Shown piece by piece: positions 43,127 to 51,876 of a stretch of DNA of 64,000 nt. Location: the NCBI RefSeq assembly GCF_000702445.1, contig NZ_JNIF01000003.1:1736001-1800000 (forward strand), written 5' to 3'. The notes under the pieces were generated by a model. That model saw nothing but the letters and a program-made list of their open reading frames with translations, did not search any database and was not told where the DNA came from. The DNA is from Bryobacter aggregatus MPL3. Lineage in GTDB: Bacteria > Acidobacteriota > Terriglobia > Bryobacterales > Bryobacteraceae. The first letter of the stretch is position 1; every line of letters begins with the position of its first letter. The position numbers were made by a program, and so were the translations under genes.

Positions 43127-44033
43127 CAATAACAAACTCACTCTCTTAGGTGGCCGTGATTTTATGCGTCTGCATCCTGTTGTGGCTCTGCATTACGGTG
43201 GTGGTGGTGTTCCCCGGACCATCAAAGGCAATGGAGCAACGGGCCTGGCCAGTGTCGATTCCGCCTGCCGTATCCTGTGGGCCAATGTCAATCCGGTCAT
43301 CAATTACATGGGCTTGAATCTGGCCCACACCACCATGAGCCGCAAAGCCGTGAGCCTGACTTTGTCCACCGTTGCGCCAGGGGTTCCGATTTTCCATCTC
43401 CCCTATAACAACGACCAGAATTTTCGCGTAACGCTCGTGGATCGCCAGGGTGTCGGCAACGTAAACTTCTTCATCACAGAGTTTGTCGACGGCTGTTCTG
43501 TCTATATCGAAGGCTCGCGCACAGCCCCCACCGCTTATCACATCAATGCCGTCAGTACGCAGCGGCGAACCAGTTGGAAGCAATTCTATTGGTCCGACGC
43601 CCGGAAGCGGCGAGCGGACTGGCGGGCGAAGTACGCGAAAATGGACCATCGTTTTAAGACGGAAGGGAACATTGCGAAATCCGTCATGAACGCTCTACCC
43701 GGAACACTACCGCCGCCGACCAAGATCGAGAATCATGACTACATGGGGGACCTTGGGCTGAACCTGGCAGCACTGCAGCATGCCAACAGAGCACCCACCG
43801 TCATGATGGGCCAGAGCGTGGATGGTTTCGAATTGATGGCGCAGCAAGGCACGATCTTTGGCGAGCGCAACATCGGCTCGGGAGAATGGAAATTCTATGT
43901 CCAGCGCCGGGCCCTCCTGCGTTATCTTCATATCGATATCCATGGAGTGCCGACGCAACTCGGATTCCAATGGATGGTGGTCAACGTAGAACAGTTCTGG
44001 CCGACCGCCAAGACAGGACGAATCGTAGTCTGA
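43119..44033 (+). CDS. Unrecognised soluble protein with a CNF1/BLF1-like Gly-Cys...His signature
   Basis: A 304-residue protein without signal peptide or membrane segment. Its centre reads NFFITEFVDGCSVYIEG followed by PTAYHINA. This resembles the active-site region of Burkholderia BLF1 (SGC...WHIDA) and the CNF1 toxin, which use a Cys-His pair to deamidate glutamine. Here Cys126 and His141 are 15 residues apart, the same spacing as Cys866 and His881 of CNF1. A Trp/Arg-rich stretch (SWKQFYWSDARKRRADW) follows, as in BLF1. The assignment is a motif reading, not a proven homology. Upstream is a secreted protein gene; downstream, facing it, a lipoprotein gene. Confidence 0.6.
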   Translation: MVDNNKLTLLGGRDFMRLHPVVALHYGGGGVPRTIKGNGATGLASVDSACRILWANVNPVINYMGLNLAHTTMSRKAVSLTLSTVAPGVPIFHLPYNNDQNFRVTLVDRQGVGNVNFFITEFVDGCSVYIEGSRTAPTAYHINAVSTQRRTSWKQFYWSDARKRRADWRAKYAKMDHRFKTEGNIAKSVMNALPGTLPPPTKIENHDYMGDLGLNLAALQHANRAPTVMMGQSVDGFELMAQQGTIFGERNIGSGEWKFYVQRRALLRYLHIDIHGVPTQLGFQWMVVNVEQFWPTAKTGRIVV

Positions 44034-44044
44034 TCTGGCTCCGG

Positions 44045-44506
44045 TCAGCGGCTTGACTTCTCTGCTCCCAACGAAAAAGCTGCCCCTTCAAAGCGCTTTT
44101 TCCCATCCTCTGACAGCACCACAAAGCGGAATTCTCCAGGTCCGAGGTAAAGATTCGCCCGGCAGGAGCGCGGACATTGCCCGTTGCAACTCCAGCCGTT
44201 CCACGACTTCACCAGCAAGGTCTCGCCCTGCTTCAGCACCCGGCTCTTTCCCTTTTCCACCTCCTCGCAACTTGCGATCAGGCGCACGTCGGCGTCGGTG
44301 GCCGCCCAACTTCCGCTCTCGTGCTTTTCCACCAATACCGCGCGGCGCAGCGCAAGGTCTGGTCCGTGATTCGTCACCGACACCGCGCCCGGCTGGCTCA
44401 GGTTCTTCACCACTACATCTGTACTCATGGAAACTCCAACACAGGCCGTCAACAGCAACAACGGACTCACGAGGCAGTTCAGCGTCGAACGTCGAAATTG
44501 TCCCAT
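44045..44506 (-). CDS. Predicted lipoprotein
   Basis: A 153-residue protein with a basic start (MGQFRRSTLN), a hydrophobic stretch and the lipobox LTAC (Cys22), so it is probably lipid-anchored. The mature part is a small beta-rich domain (VVVKNLSQPGAVSVTNHG) with a Cys cluster (NGWSCNGQCPRSCRANLYLG). A GAGGGAG site lies about eight bases before the ATG, inside the upstream gene, which it overlaps by 28 bases. Function unknown. It ends 11 bases from the convergent CNF-like gene. Confidence 0.65.
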   Translation of the reverse strand: MGQFRRSTLNCLVSPLLLLTACVGVSMSTDVVVKNLSQPGAVSVTNHGPDLALRRAVLVEKHESGSWAATDADVRLIASCEEVEKGKSRVLKQGETLLVKSWNGWSCNGQCPRSCRANLYLGPGEFRFVVLSEDGKKRFEGAAFSLGAEKSSR

Positions 44507-45279
44507 ACCCGTGACTCCCTCACATTCGGATTAGTAGATGCTTGTGCGGCCACTTGGTTACAACTGTTGGCCTGCGGTGAGGTGAGGACATTCGCAAAAC
44601 GGTGGTCGGTGGAGGGGCCGGTGAACACGCGGCTCACGTTCGCGCTCACTCCTCCTGGTATGGCGGTCGCCGTCAGAGATCCGGCGGCGGTCGGTGAAAA
44701 ACGGTACTGCCAATGCATGTTCCAGTACAGATGCTTGAGCTGATGGAACTTGCCTGCCGGATCGCGCACCAGAAAAATTGTGCAGAAATGAAACTCGAGT
44801 TGCACTTCCCGCAGAAAGTTTGGCTTTCCGGTCAGACTATTGGTGACGGAGATCGGGTAAGTCTCGCTCGGCGTGTCTCGAAAGACCACCGAGATCGTCT
44901 GGGGAAAGGGACCGGCCCCCACAGGTTTCCGGAGGTCTGCGCTCATTGAATAGAAAATGTCATTGACCGGGCCGACCGTATCGCGGCAGGCCTGGGCCGG
45001 ACGCGCGGGTGGCCTCGCCCGTTGGTGAAAAGCGCTGCCATCGCCATTGGTTTGACCGCGAAAGTATCCCCAGTTCGTCTCGATCCATTGCGCCTGGATC
45101 CATCCGACAAACCAGCCTGCCCGCGCGTCTGTTGGCAATCCCGAGATTTGCACTTTGCCGGTGCACTCGATGATCCGTCCTGGAAAGTTCACACTCGTTG
45201 CGTTGACAACAGGGACACCCACCCCGGGCCGGGTCTTCACCACGACCTCCGCCGAATTGGGAACAATTGCGATAGCCAT
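44479..45279 (-). CDS. Unrecognised soluble protein
   Basis: A 266-residue protein with no signal peptide. Visible features are an N-terminal strand-rich stretch (AEVVVKTRPGVGVPVV), an aromatic motif (GWIQAQWIETNWGYFRGQT), FLREVQLEFHFCTIFLVRD and LKHLYWNMHWQYRFSP. The start has a strong GAGGAG site seven bases upstream. It is translated ahead of the lipoprotein gene, with which it overlaps. I cannot assign a function. Confidence 0.65.
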   Translation of the reverse strand: MAIAIVPNSAEVVVKTRPGVGVPVVNATSVNFPGRIIECTGKVQISGLPTDARAGWFVGWIQAQWIETNWGYFRGQTNGDGSAFHQRARPPARPAQACRDTVGPVNDIFYSMSADLRKPVGAGPFPQTISVVFRDTPSETYPISVTNSLTGKPNFLREVQLEFHFCTIFLVRDPAGKFHQLKHLYWNMHWQYRFSPTAAGSLTATAIPGGVSANVSRVFTGPSTDHRFANVLTSPQANSCNQVAAQASTNPNVRESRVWDNFDVRR

Positions 45280-45477
45280 CTGCTCTCCTCGAATCTTCTA
45301 TTGCTCTGATAGCGGCCAGCACCCGAAAACTGGGCCAGCAGAATCGAATGAATTTCAGTTCTATCCCCGTAACGCTTGTTGGGGGTATCTTTCTTATACT
45401 TAGCCCCTACCGAGTTGAGGACCTAGTCCTGTCCATTCAATTCGATCGGAAGCGATGAGAACCCAATCCTGAGCCGT

Positions 45478-45990
45478 ATGACTTGCATCACCACCTCTTT
45501 CTCTTTTTTCGTCTTAACTCGAGTACTCTCTGTTCTGATCCTGCTCCGTGCTGGCGAATCCATTGCCTTTGCGACTTCGATCACCTCAGGCGAATGGTTT
45601 GAGCCTGCCGCACTCACATCGGCTTCGCCTCCGAATGGCTGCCAGCCTCAGGATCTCACCCGGAATTTGTGTTTGACCAACACCGGAACGCCGGTCAACT
45701 TTCTCAGTTCTGTGCCCATGATGAGTGCGCTCGCCGATGAGGCCAACACTCTGATGATTGTAGAGGGTCTCAACGTCACGGAGGTTTTTGCTCCCGCAGC
45801 GGCGGAATCCCCTGAGTTTCCCGTCGTGTCTGCAAAAGGGAAGGGAGCTTGTGGCGATAAGACCGAGGCCTGTCTCGCCCCGCCCGATCCCTGGATGGGC
45901 GGTTATTTTCTGGACCTCGGGCATCGCACTTTACGCATTGTCCTGACTCTGACTTCAGATGAACTGGGTGTGGTCAAGAACAAATACTAG
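45478..45990 (+). CDS. Small secreted or membrane-anchored protein of unknown function
   Basis: Not recognised. The 170-residue protein starts with a hydrophobic segment (SFSFFVLTRVLSVLILL) followed by a signal-peptidase-like site. The rest is polar, with Cys residues in NGCQPQDLTRNLCLTN and KGACGDKTEACLAPPDPW. There is no clear ribosome-binding site. Its stop shares CTAG with the stop of the urea transporter gene on the other strand. Confidence 0.5.
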   Translation: MTCITTSFSFFVLTRVLSVLILLRAGESIAFATSITSGEWFEPAALTSASPPNGCQPQDLTRNLCLTNTGTPVNFLSSVPMMSALADEANTLMIVEGLNVTEVFAPAAAESPEFPVVSAKGKGACGDKTEACLAPPDPWMGGYFLDLGHRTLRIVLTLTSDELGVVKNKY

Positions 45991-46925
45991 CGACGTTCCG
46001 CCTTGGGGAGTTGGAAGAGCCACATCGTCAGGACATAAGGTAAGGTGAGGGCCGGAATGCCGATGGGAGCCATTGCCGTGTTCAGCGCCGCCTGTACGAT
46101 GACGGTGAAAATCATTGCGAAGATCGCATAGAAGGTCACGCCGGTTGAGGGCCGATTGAGAACAGCCCCCACTGCGATAGCCGTCAATACCGCGCTGTAG
46201 CCGTAAAGCCCGGCGCTGATGGCGCCGCTGTTTGCACCGAATCCAACAGCGACAACTAAGCTCACAATCGCTCCTAGCACCGCAAACACAGCGCTGCGGA
46301 ACGAGTTGATGGCGATCGCAATGAGGAACAGGACTCCAGTGACGACATTCCCAATCAGGTGGACCTGGGAGATGCTCCTGGCGACGATGTCGAATCCGTC
46401 CGACGGCCAGATTGCCGGTGCGTTCGCCGCGCCTTGCATGGGGACCAGCGGGACATTGGCGAACGCAGAGGCTGCCAGCAACAAAAGCTGTGTCGTGAAG
46501 ATAAAGGGCGCCGTTGATCCCGATACACCCCAGGTCTGGGTGATGTTTGAAATCGCTAGCGTGAGGATAGTGGAGACGGCCGCACCGATGACGAGAAAGA
46601 CCCACATGGCCGGGTGGCTAACCAGATAAGTGGGAATCGCGGCGCCCACCAGAATTCCGTTGAAACCGAAGAGTCCTTGTTGGATCGAGGCAGGATCGGC
46701 GCGCAGCAGAATCGCTACGAACGTGGAAATGACGAGCCCGGCGGCGGCTCCAAACGCCACTTCCAAATTCCCGGCAGCATGGGCGCCCCAGAAAATGGCG
46801 GCAAGAATCATCAGGCCTGTCCATGGATTGTCCTGTAGGAACACTTGGCTCGCCCCACGCAGATTTGCGTCGAGGTAGCCGGCCACCTGATTTCTAGCTA
46901 CCAGATCGTCCCAAACCTTGTTCAC
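45987..46925 (-). CDS. Urea transporter (UT family)
   Basis: A 312-residue inner-membrane protein with about ten helices. The family signatures are GASQVFLQDNPWTGLMILAA and GLFGFNGILVGAAIPTY, with the second-half repeat LSKSSP-like region reading NVVTGVLFLIAIAINSFRS and LYGYSAVLTAIAVGAVL. UT-family proteins form trimeric channels that pass urea down its gradient. No urease or urea amidolyase gene is nearby, so the urea would be used elsewhere. It ends tail to tail with the small secreted protein gene. Confidence 0.9.
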   Translation of the reverse strand: MNKVWDDLVARNQVAGYLDANLRGASQVFLQDNPWTGLMILAAIFWGAHAAGNLEVAFGAAAGLVISTFVAILLRADPASIQQGLFGFNGILVGAAIPTYLVSHPAMWVFLVIGAAVSTILTLAISNITQTWGVSGSTAPFIFTTQLLLLAASAFANVPLVPMQGAANAPAIWPSDGFDIVARSISQVHLIGNVVTGVLFLIAIAINSFRSAVFAVLGAIVSLVVAVGFGANSGAISAGLYGYSAVLTAIAVGAVLNRPSTGVTFYAIFAMIFTVIVQAALNTAMAPIGIPALTLPYVLTMWLFQLPKAERR

Positions 46926-47052
46926 TATGCTGTTCCATCCTTTGTCTGTGTGTTCTGGACGACCAACCAGAAAGCCTGGTTGCAGGTGCGCGGTGGGCGA
47001 CGCTTTCTACTTTATCTTTGTCTGCGAGGAGACTCACAATACGAAACGAAGC

Positions 47053-47080
47053 AAAAATCCAGCACCGATGGTGCTGGATT
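47053..47080 (-). terminator. Intrinsic terminator after the lysine operon's last gene
   Basis: On the minus strand AATCCAGCACC and GGTGCTGGATT form a perfect 11-pair stem with a three-base loop, followed by a T run (TTTTT). It lies 26 bases after the PD40 gene stop and ends the dap operon transcript. Confidence 0.8.
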
Positions 47081-47105
47081 AGAGAAAAACGGAATGGACT
47101 GCGCT

Positions 47106-48140
47106 TTACGGCTTGGAGAGCGGAGACAGCGTATCGGGCGGCGGCGCAGGCGCCATCCAATCTGCAATGTAGACATTTCCATCGCGTGTGTAGGCAATGA
47201 AACGGCCGTCTGGGGAGAAGCTCGCATCGCCGGCAGACTTGCTTCCGGTTGTGAGCTGCACCAGACCAGACCCGTCCAGGTTCACCAGAAACAGTTCAAA
47301 GTGCTCCCCGGCACAATTGGGCAGATTTGATGCGAACACAATGCGCCGGTTGTCCGGTGCCCAGGTCGGATGCAATACGGTGCACCCGAAGCTCGTGATC
47401 TGCTTCTCGTCCGAACCTTTGCGGTCCATGACAAAAATCTCGCTCGGCGCCAGATACGCGCGTCCATAGCTCAGTTCTTCCTTCACCAGCTTCTGCAATT
47501 CCAGACTGCGTGCGCGATGACTGCGGAAGACGATCCGTTTGCCGTCGTTGGAAAAATTCGGATCGCCATCGTAGCCGGGAGAGTGCGTCAACTGCCGCTT
47601 GTTCATCCCGTCGAATTCCATCGTCCAGATCTCCAGATCGCCGCTCGCCTGGCTGGTGTAAACGATCAGCTTCTCGCTCGGGCTGACATCCACTTCGCCG
47701 TCGTACCCGGTGGCACTGGCCAAGCGTTGCATCTTGCCCTTATCGGTGTTGAGGAAAATGTTGAAGCTCGCCGGCACGCTGCCCAGTTTGGTTTCTGCAC
47801 AGGCCTCTCCCGCATCTTGCGTCGAATCGAAAATCCAGATCCGGCTTCGCAGAATGGGGGCTGCGCTGCGCACGCTGCCCTTGCCGCTTGAGGCGAGCTT
47901 GCGCTCTTTGGTTCCCTGCTCAATCCAATACGCTTGCGGACACTTGCCCGCTTCGGTAGACACGATCAACAAACGCTGGCCGTCGGTGGACCAGTGCGGC
48001 TTACGGCTCACGCCATCCGTGGTCAACGGTTGCACATTGCCTAGAAATTCCGTCTGTATAGGAATCTGCGCGCCAAAGCGCGCCGACTGCTGGGCGACAG
48101 CAGCCGTTCCCAACGCCAACATCCAAATCGCAAAGCGCAT
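47106..48140 (-). CDS. TolB-like PD40 beta-propeller protein
   Basis: A 344-residue exported protein with signal peptide MRFAIWMLALGTAAVAQQ. The body has PD40 repeats (PHWSTDGQRLLIVS, DVSPSEKLIVYTSQ, NFSNDGKRIVFRSHRARS, TWAPDNRRIVFASN, SFSPDGRFIAYTRDG), giving a six-blade TolB-type propeller. These act as periplasmic binding modules; the partner is unknown. It begins two bases after dapD and is followed by a strong terminator, so it is the last gene of the lysine operon although its role in lysine synthesis is unclear. Confidence 0.85.
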   Translation of the reverse strand: MRFAIWMLALGTAAVAQQSARFGAQIPIQTEFLGNVQPLTTDGVSRKPHWSTDGQRLLIVSTEAGKCPQAYWIEQGTKERKLASSGKGSVRSAAPILRSRIWIFDSTQDAGEACAETKLGSVPASFNIFLNTDKGKMQRLASATGYDGEVDVSPSEKLIVYTSQASGDLEIWTMEFDGMNKRQLTHSPGYDGDPNFSNDGKRIVFRSHRARSLELQKLVKEELSYGRAYLAPSEIFVMDRKGSDEKQITSFGCTVLHPTWAPDNRRIVFASNLPNCAGEHFELFLVNLDGSGLVQLTTGSKSAGDASFSPDGRFIAYTRDGNVYIADWMAPAPPPDTLSPLSKP

Positions 48141-48142
48141 GG

Positions 48143-48979
48143 TTACCTCAAAAGATCTTCTAACTGCAATTTGCCTTCGGTCTTTTGGTCGCGATACTTA
48201 ACGATCACTGGTGTGTAGAGCGAGACTCCCCACTCCTTGCCAATCCCCCGGGCAATCTGACGCGCACCGGCTACCACGACGGCTTCTTCCGGAATCACCA
48301 GCGGTTGTTCCTCGGTCGCCACCAACACGCGTTCCTTCACCAGGTCATAAACAGGTGTCGAGCGATTCAGAATCACGCCTGTCCCGAGTACCGCGCGCTT
48401 CTTCACCACCGTGCCTTCGTAGACGCCACAATTGCCGCCGACCATCACTTCATCTTCAATAATGACGGGCGAGGCGCCAACGGGTTCCAACACACCGCCA
48501 ATTTGTGCGGCAGCAGACAGATGGCAGTTCTTGCCCACCTGCGCGCAACTGCCGACCAGGGCATGGCTGTCCACCATGGTCCCGGCATCGACATACGCTC
48601 CGGCATTGATGAACATCGGCGGCATACAGATCACACCTGCACCCACAAATGCGCCATCGCGCACACTCGAGCCACCCGGCACCAGCCGCACGCCGCTCTC
48701 GATGCTGAACTGCTTCACCGGATAGGTCGCCTTATCGAAATAAGGCTGGCGTTGCAGGTCGATGCTCATGTCCACCATCTGTCCCAGACGGAAGCCGAGC
48801 AAAATGCCCTTCTTCACCCAGGCATTGACAGACCAGCCGGTCGCCGAATTCGCATCCGGCTGTGCCGCACGATAGCGGCCATCGTTCAAACCTTCTTTGA
48901 ACTTCCGGAACAGCGACTGGTGTTCCTCGCGGAGTTCACTCACTGGCAGCGCAAATGCTGCCTCGATTGCTTCCTGCAT
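48143..48979 (-). CDS. dapD: 2,3,4,5-tetrahydropyridine-2,6-dicarboxylate N-succinyltransferase
   Basis: Adds succinyl from succinyl-CoA to tetrahydrodipicolinate in the succinylase branch of lysine/DAP synthesis. The 278-residue protein has an N-terminal helical domain (MQEAIEAAFALPVSEL, GWSVNAWVKKGILLGFRLG) and a left-handed beta helix of hexapeptide repeats (GAFVGAGVICMPPMFINAGA, QVGKNCHLSAAAQIGGVLEP). ATG at 48979 shares its A with the dapA stop (TAATG); the longer frame to 49192 is inside dapA. Confidence 0.95.
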   Translation of the reverse strand: MQEAIEAAFALPVSELREEHQSLFRKFKEGLNDGRYRAAQPDANSATGWSVNAWVKKGILLGFRLGQMVDMSIDLQRQPYFDKATYPVKQFSIESGVRLVPGGSSVRDGAFVGAGVICMPPMFINAGAYVDAGTMVDSHALVGSCAQVGKNCHLSAAAQIGGVLEPVGASPVIIEDEVMVGGNCGVYEGTVVKKRAVLGTGVILNRSTPVYDLVKERVLVATEEQPLVIPEEAVVVAGARQIARGIGKEWGVSLYTPVIVKYRDQKTEGKLQLEDLLR

Positions 48980-49857
48980 TAAATCCCCACCTGTGTTCTC
49001 ACCTGACGAATCTTTTCGAGCGCACCGTCCGACGGAGGCACCAGCGGCAATCGCCAGATCGCCTTGCAAAGCCCCATATCGGCCATCATTGCCTTTACCG
49101 GAATCGGATTCGACTCGACAAAGTTGATGTCCATCAGATCCGCAAAGCGTCCCTGGATCGCCCGCGCTGTGGCAAAGTCCTGGTTCAGGCAAGCCTCGGC
49201 CAGATTCGCCATCTCGCCCGGAATCTGATTGCCCGCCACTGAGATGATGCCCTTGCCGCCGAGCGCCATCAGCGGAATGGTTGCGATGTCATCGCCACTG
49301 AGCACATCAAAGCTCTCTGGCACCTCATGAATGACACGCGCGATCTGCGCAATGTCGCCCGAGGCTTCCTTCACGCCCACAATGTTCTTGATCGCAGCCA
49401 ATCGCTTGAGCGTTGACGGCTCGACATTCACGCCCGTGCGGCCCTTGACGCTATAAACAATGATCGGAATTTTAACGGCCTTGGCCAGTGCCTTGTAGTG
49501 CTGGTACAGGCCTTCCTGCGTCGGCTTGTTGTAGTAAGGCGTTACGCTCAACAGACCATCGACGCCCAGGGCTTCGAGTTCCTTGGCGAGCGAGATGACG
49601 TCTGCCGTGTTGTATCCACCTGCTCCCGCCAGCACTGGAACCTGTCCTTTGGCCTCGGCCACGGTCAGTTCCACCACACGCAGATGCTCTTCATGTGTCA
49701 GCGTCGGACTTTCGCCCGTCGTGCCGCACGGCACCAGAAAGTGGATGCCAGCTTCAATTTGACGGCGCACAAGCTTTTTCAGCGTGGGCTCGTCGAGACT
49801 ACCGTTCTTCTGAAAGGGCGTAATTAACGCCGTGCCACAACCTGTAAATATGCTCAT
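48979..49857 (-). CDS. dapA: 4-hydroxy-tetrahydrodipicolinate synthase
   Basis: Condenses pyruvate with aspartate semialdehyde, the first committed step to DAP. The 292-residue TIM barrel shows PCGTTGESPTLTHEEH, the Tyr motif VTPYYNKPTQEG, the arginine in GRTGVNVEPST and the Schiff-base lysine in VGVKEASGDI. Family signatures are intact. It starts three bases after dapB. Confidence 0.96.
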   Translation of the reverse strand: MSIFTGCGTALITPFQKNGSLDEPTLKKLVRRQIEAGIHFLVPCGTTGESPTLTHEEHLRVVELTVAEAKGQVPVLAGAGGYNTADVISLAKELEALGVDGLLSVTPYYNKPTQEGLYQHYKALAKAVKIPIIVYSVKGRTGVNVEPSTLKRLAAIKNIVGVKEASGDIAQIARVIHEVPESFDVLSGDDIATIPLMALGGKGIISVAGNQIPGEMANLAEACLNQDFATARAIQGRFADLMDINFVESNPIPVKAMMADMGLCKAIWRLPLVPPSDGALEKIRQVRTQVGI

Positions 49858-49860
49858 GAC

Positions 49861-50553
49861 CTACTTCTGAAACAGGATTTCCCCAAACTCGTAAACACCC
49901 GTCCGACCCTGGATCCACTGCGCTGCCTTCAACGCACCGCGTGCGAATCCTTCCCGGCTCCGCGCCGTATGGCGCAGTGTAATCGTATCTGCCGCCGAAT
50001 CGAAGCCAATCTCGTGCGTCCCCGGAACACTCCCGGCGCGATTGGAGCTTTCACTCACCTCACGCGTATAGCCGCCCCGGCGCATCTGTTCGACAGCCAT
50101 CTTCAAGGTACCGCTTGGCGCATCCTTCTTTGCAGAGTGGTGAATTTCCCAGGCCCAGGCGCCATACTCCGGAAACTCTTCCATCTGTGCGCTCAACTGC
50201 TTGACGGCGGCAAAGAACAGGTTCACGCCAATCGAAAAGTTCGGGCTCCAAACCAGCGCACCCTTCTTTGCTTGTACGGCTTCGGTCACGCTGGGCAGCT
50301 CCTCGAGCCAACCCGTCGAACCCACCACAGTCGGCACACCGAGTTCCTGGAGTTTCAGGATGTTCGGTACTGCCGTATGCGGCGTCGTGAACTCAATGGC
50401 GACATCGATTCCCTGAAAATGCTCGGGCGTCATTAGCGCCTGGCCGGCATTGTTGAACTCATCGAGCTTCAACACCACCTCGCCGCCATACTCGCCGGCA
50501 AGACTCTCAATCATCTTGCCCATCTTGCCGTATCCAACCATCGCGATTTTCAT
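49861..50553 (-). CDS. dapB: 4-hydroxy-tetrahydrodipicolinate reductase
   Basis: Reduces the DapA product to tetrahydrodipicolinate with NAD(P)H. A 230-residue protein with a Rossmann start (MKIAMVGYGKMGKM), AIEFTTPHTAVPNI, the catalytic region EIHHSAKKDAPSGT, and ending with DTITLRHTARSREGFARGAL. It is a little shorter than E. coli DapB (about 270). ATG at 50553 overlaps the lysC stop (ATGA), which decides the start over the in-frame ATG at 50601. Confidence 0.94.
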   Translation of the reverse strand: MKIAMVGYGKMGKMIESLAGEYGGEVVLKLDEFNNAGQALMTPEHFQGIDVAIEFTTPHTAVPNILKLQELGVPTVVGSTGWLEELPSVTEAVQAKKGALVWSPNFSIGVNLFFAAVKQLSAQMEEFPEYGAWAWEIHHSAKKDAPSGTLKMAVEQMRRGGYTREVSESSNRAGSVPGTHEIGFDSAADTITLRHTARSREGFARGALKAAQWIQGRTGVYEFGEILFQK

Positions 50554-51872
50554 CCGAACACCTCCGGATCCACATCGGTAAAGAACTCCCGATGCAGACA
50601 TTCCACGGCTTCACGCAGATCGCTCTGCGCCACAACTACACTCAAGTTTCGCAGGCTCGCGCCCTGGCTGATCATCCGTACATTGACGTTCTCCAGCGCG
50701 CGGAACACCCGGTGCGCCACGCCCGACTGCCAGCGGATGTTGTCACCCACCAGACACACGATCGCCTTGTCCTGCTCGCTTTCCACTTCCGCAAACTCTT
50801 CCAGCTCACGGCGAATCGTATCGAGGCGGCTGGCATTGTCGATCGTCAGCGACACACTCACTTCGCTGGTGGCAATCATATCCACTGAGGTCTCGTAGCG
50901 ATCGAAGATCTCAAAGATGCGCTTCAAAAAGCCATGCGCCATCAGCATGCGCGTAGACTGGATGTTCACCAGCGTAATGCTCTTCTTGCAGGCAATCGAC
51001 TTAGCGACCGCCTTCGACTTCGGGCCTTCCGCCGTAATGCGAGTCCCGGCCACCTCAGGCCGCCGCGAATTCAGAATCAACACCGGAATGTTCTTCTCAA
51101 TCGCAGGCACTACTGTGGAAGGATGCAGTACTTTTGCGCCAAAGTACGCCAGTTCGGCTGCTTCGGCAAAGCTGATCGACTTGACGCGGCGTCCTCCCGG
51201 CAATACGGTGGGGTCGCAGGTCAACATGCCGTCGACATCGGTCCAGATCTGAATCTCTTCCGCGCCCACGCCCGCGCCGACAATGCTCGCCGTAAAGTCG
51301 CTGCCACCACGGCCGAGTGTACTCGTGACGCCGTTTAGGGTTGCGCCAATAAATCCGCCCATCACGCTGATCTCGCCCCATTCAATCTTCTGCAGCCGTT
51401 CATTGGTCTCTGCATAGAAGGGAGCCGCCTGCGTGTGCCGTTCATCGGTTACCACCACCGTGCGGCTATCGATATGCTTTGCACCCAAGACTAACGCAAC
51501 GATGCGGCTGGACAAGCGTTCGCCAAAGCTCGAAATCGCATCAATGCTGCGTGGCGTGAGTTCTCCCAAGATGGCTAAACCCCGAACCAGTTCGGTGAGT
51601 TCCTGGAAATGTTCTTCAATCAGCTCAGATGCGCCAAATCTGTCGGCTTCTGCGTGGTGATAGGCCCGCAGCGTTTCTACTTTTTCCAGCGCCTCGTTGC
51701 GCTGCCCATTCACGGCCAGTTGCGCAGCCTCAAGCAGCCGGTTGGTTGTCTTGCCCATGGCCGAAACGACAACAATCGGCCGCTGGGCAATCCGCGACCG
51801 GACAATGCCCGCCAAACGTTCCATCGCGGCGGCCGATTCTACGCTCGTGCCGCCGAACTTCATGACAATCAT
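50550..51872 (-). CDS. lysC: Aspartate kinase
   Basis: Phosphorylates aspartate to begin lysine, threonine and methionine synthesis. The 440-residue protein has the kinase motif MIVMKFGGTSVESAAAMERL, TLGRGGSDFTASI and WTDVDGMLTCDP, with two C-terminal ACT domains (ITLVNIQSTRMLMAHGFL, VCLVGDNIRWQSGV) that normally sense lysine. Length and domain order are those of the monofunctional, aspartokinase III-like group. It starts four bases after asd. Confidence 0.95.
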   Translation of the reverse strand: MIVMKFGGTSVESAAAMERLAGIVRSRIAQRPIVVVSAMGKTTNRLLEAAQLAVNGQRNEALEKVETLRAYHHAEADRFGASELIEEHFQELTELVRGLAILGELTPRSIDAISSFGERLSSRIVALVLGAKHIDSRTVVVTDERHTQAAPFYAETNERLQKIEWGEISVMGGFIGATLNGVTSTLGRGGSDFTASIVGAGVGAEEIQIWTDVDGMLTCDPTVLPGGRRVKSISFAEAAELAYFGAKVLHPSTVVPAIEKNIPVLILNSRRPEVAGTRITAEGPKSKAVAKSIACKKSITLVNIQSTRMLMAHGFLKRIFEIFDRYETSVDMIATSEVSVSLTIDNASRLDTIRRELEEFAEVESEQDKAIVCLVGDNIRWQSGVAHRVFRALENVNVRMISQGASLRNLSVVVAQSDLREAVECLHREFFTDVDPEVFG

Positions 51873-51876
51873 GGGA

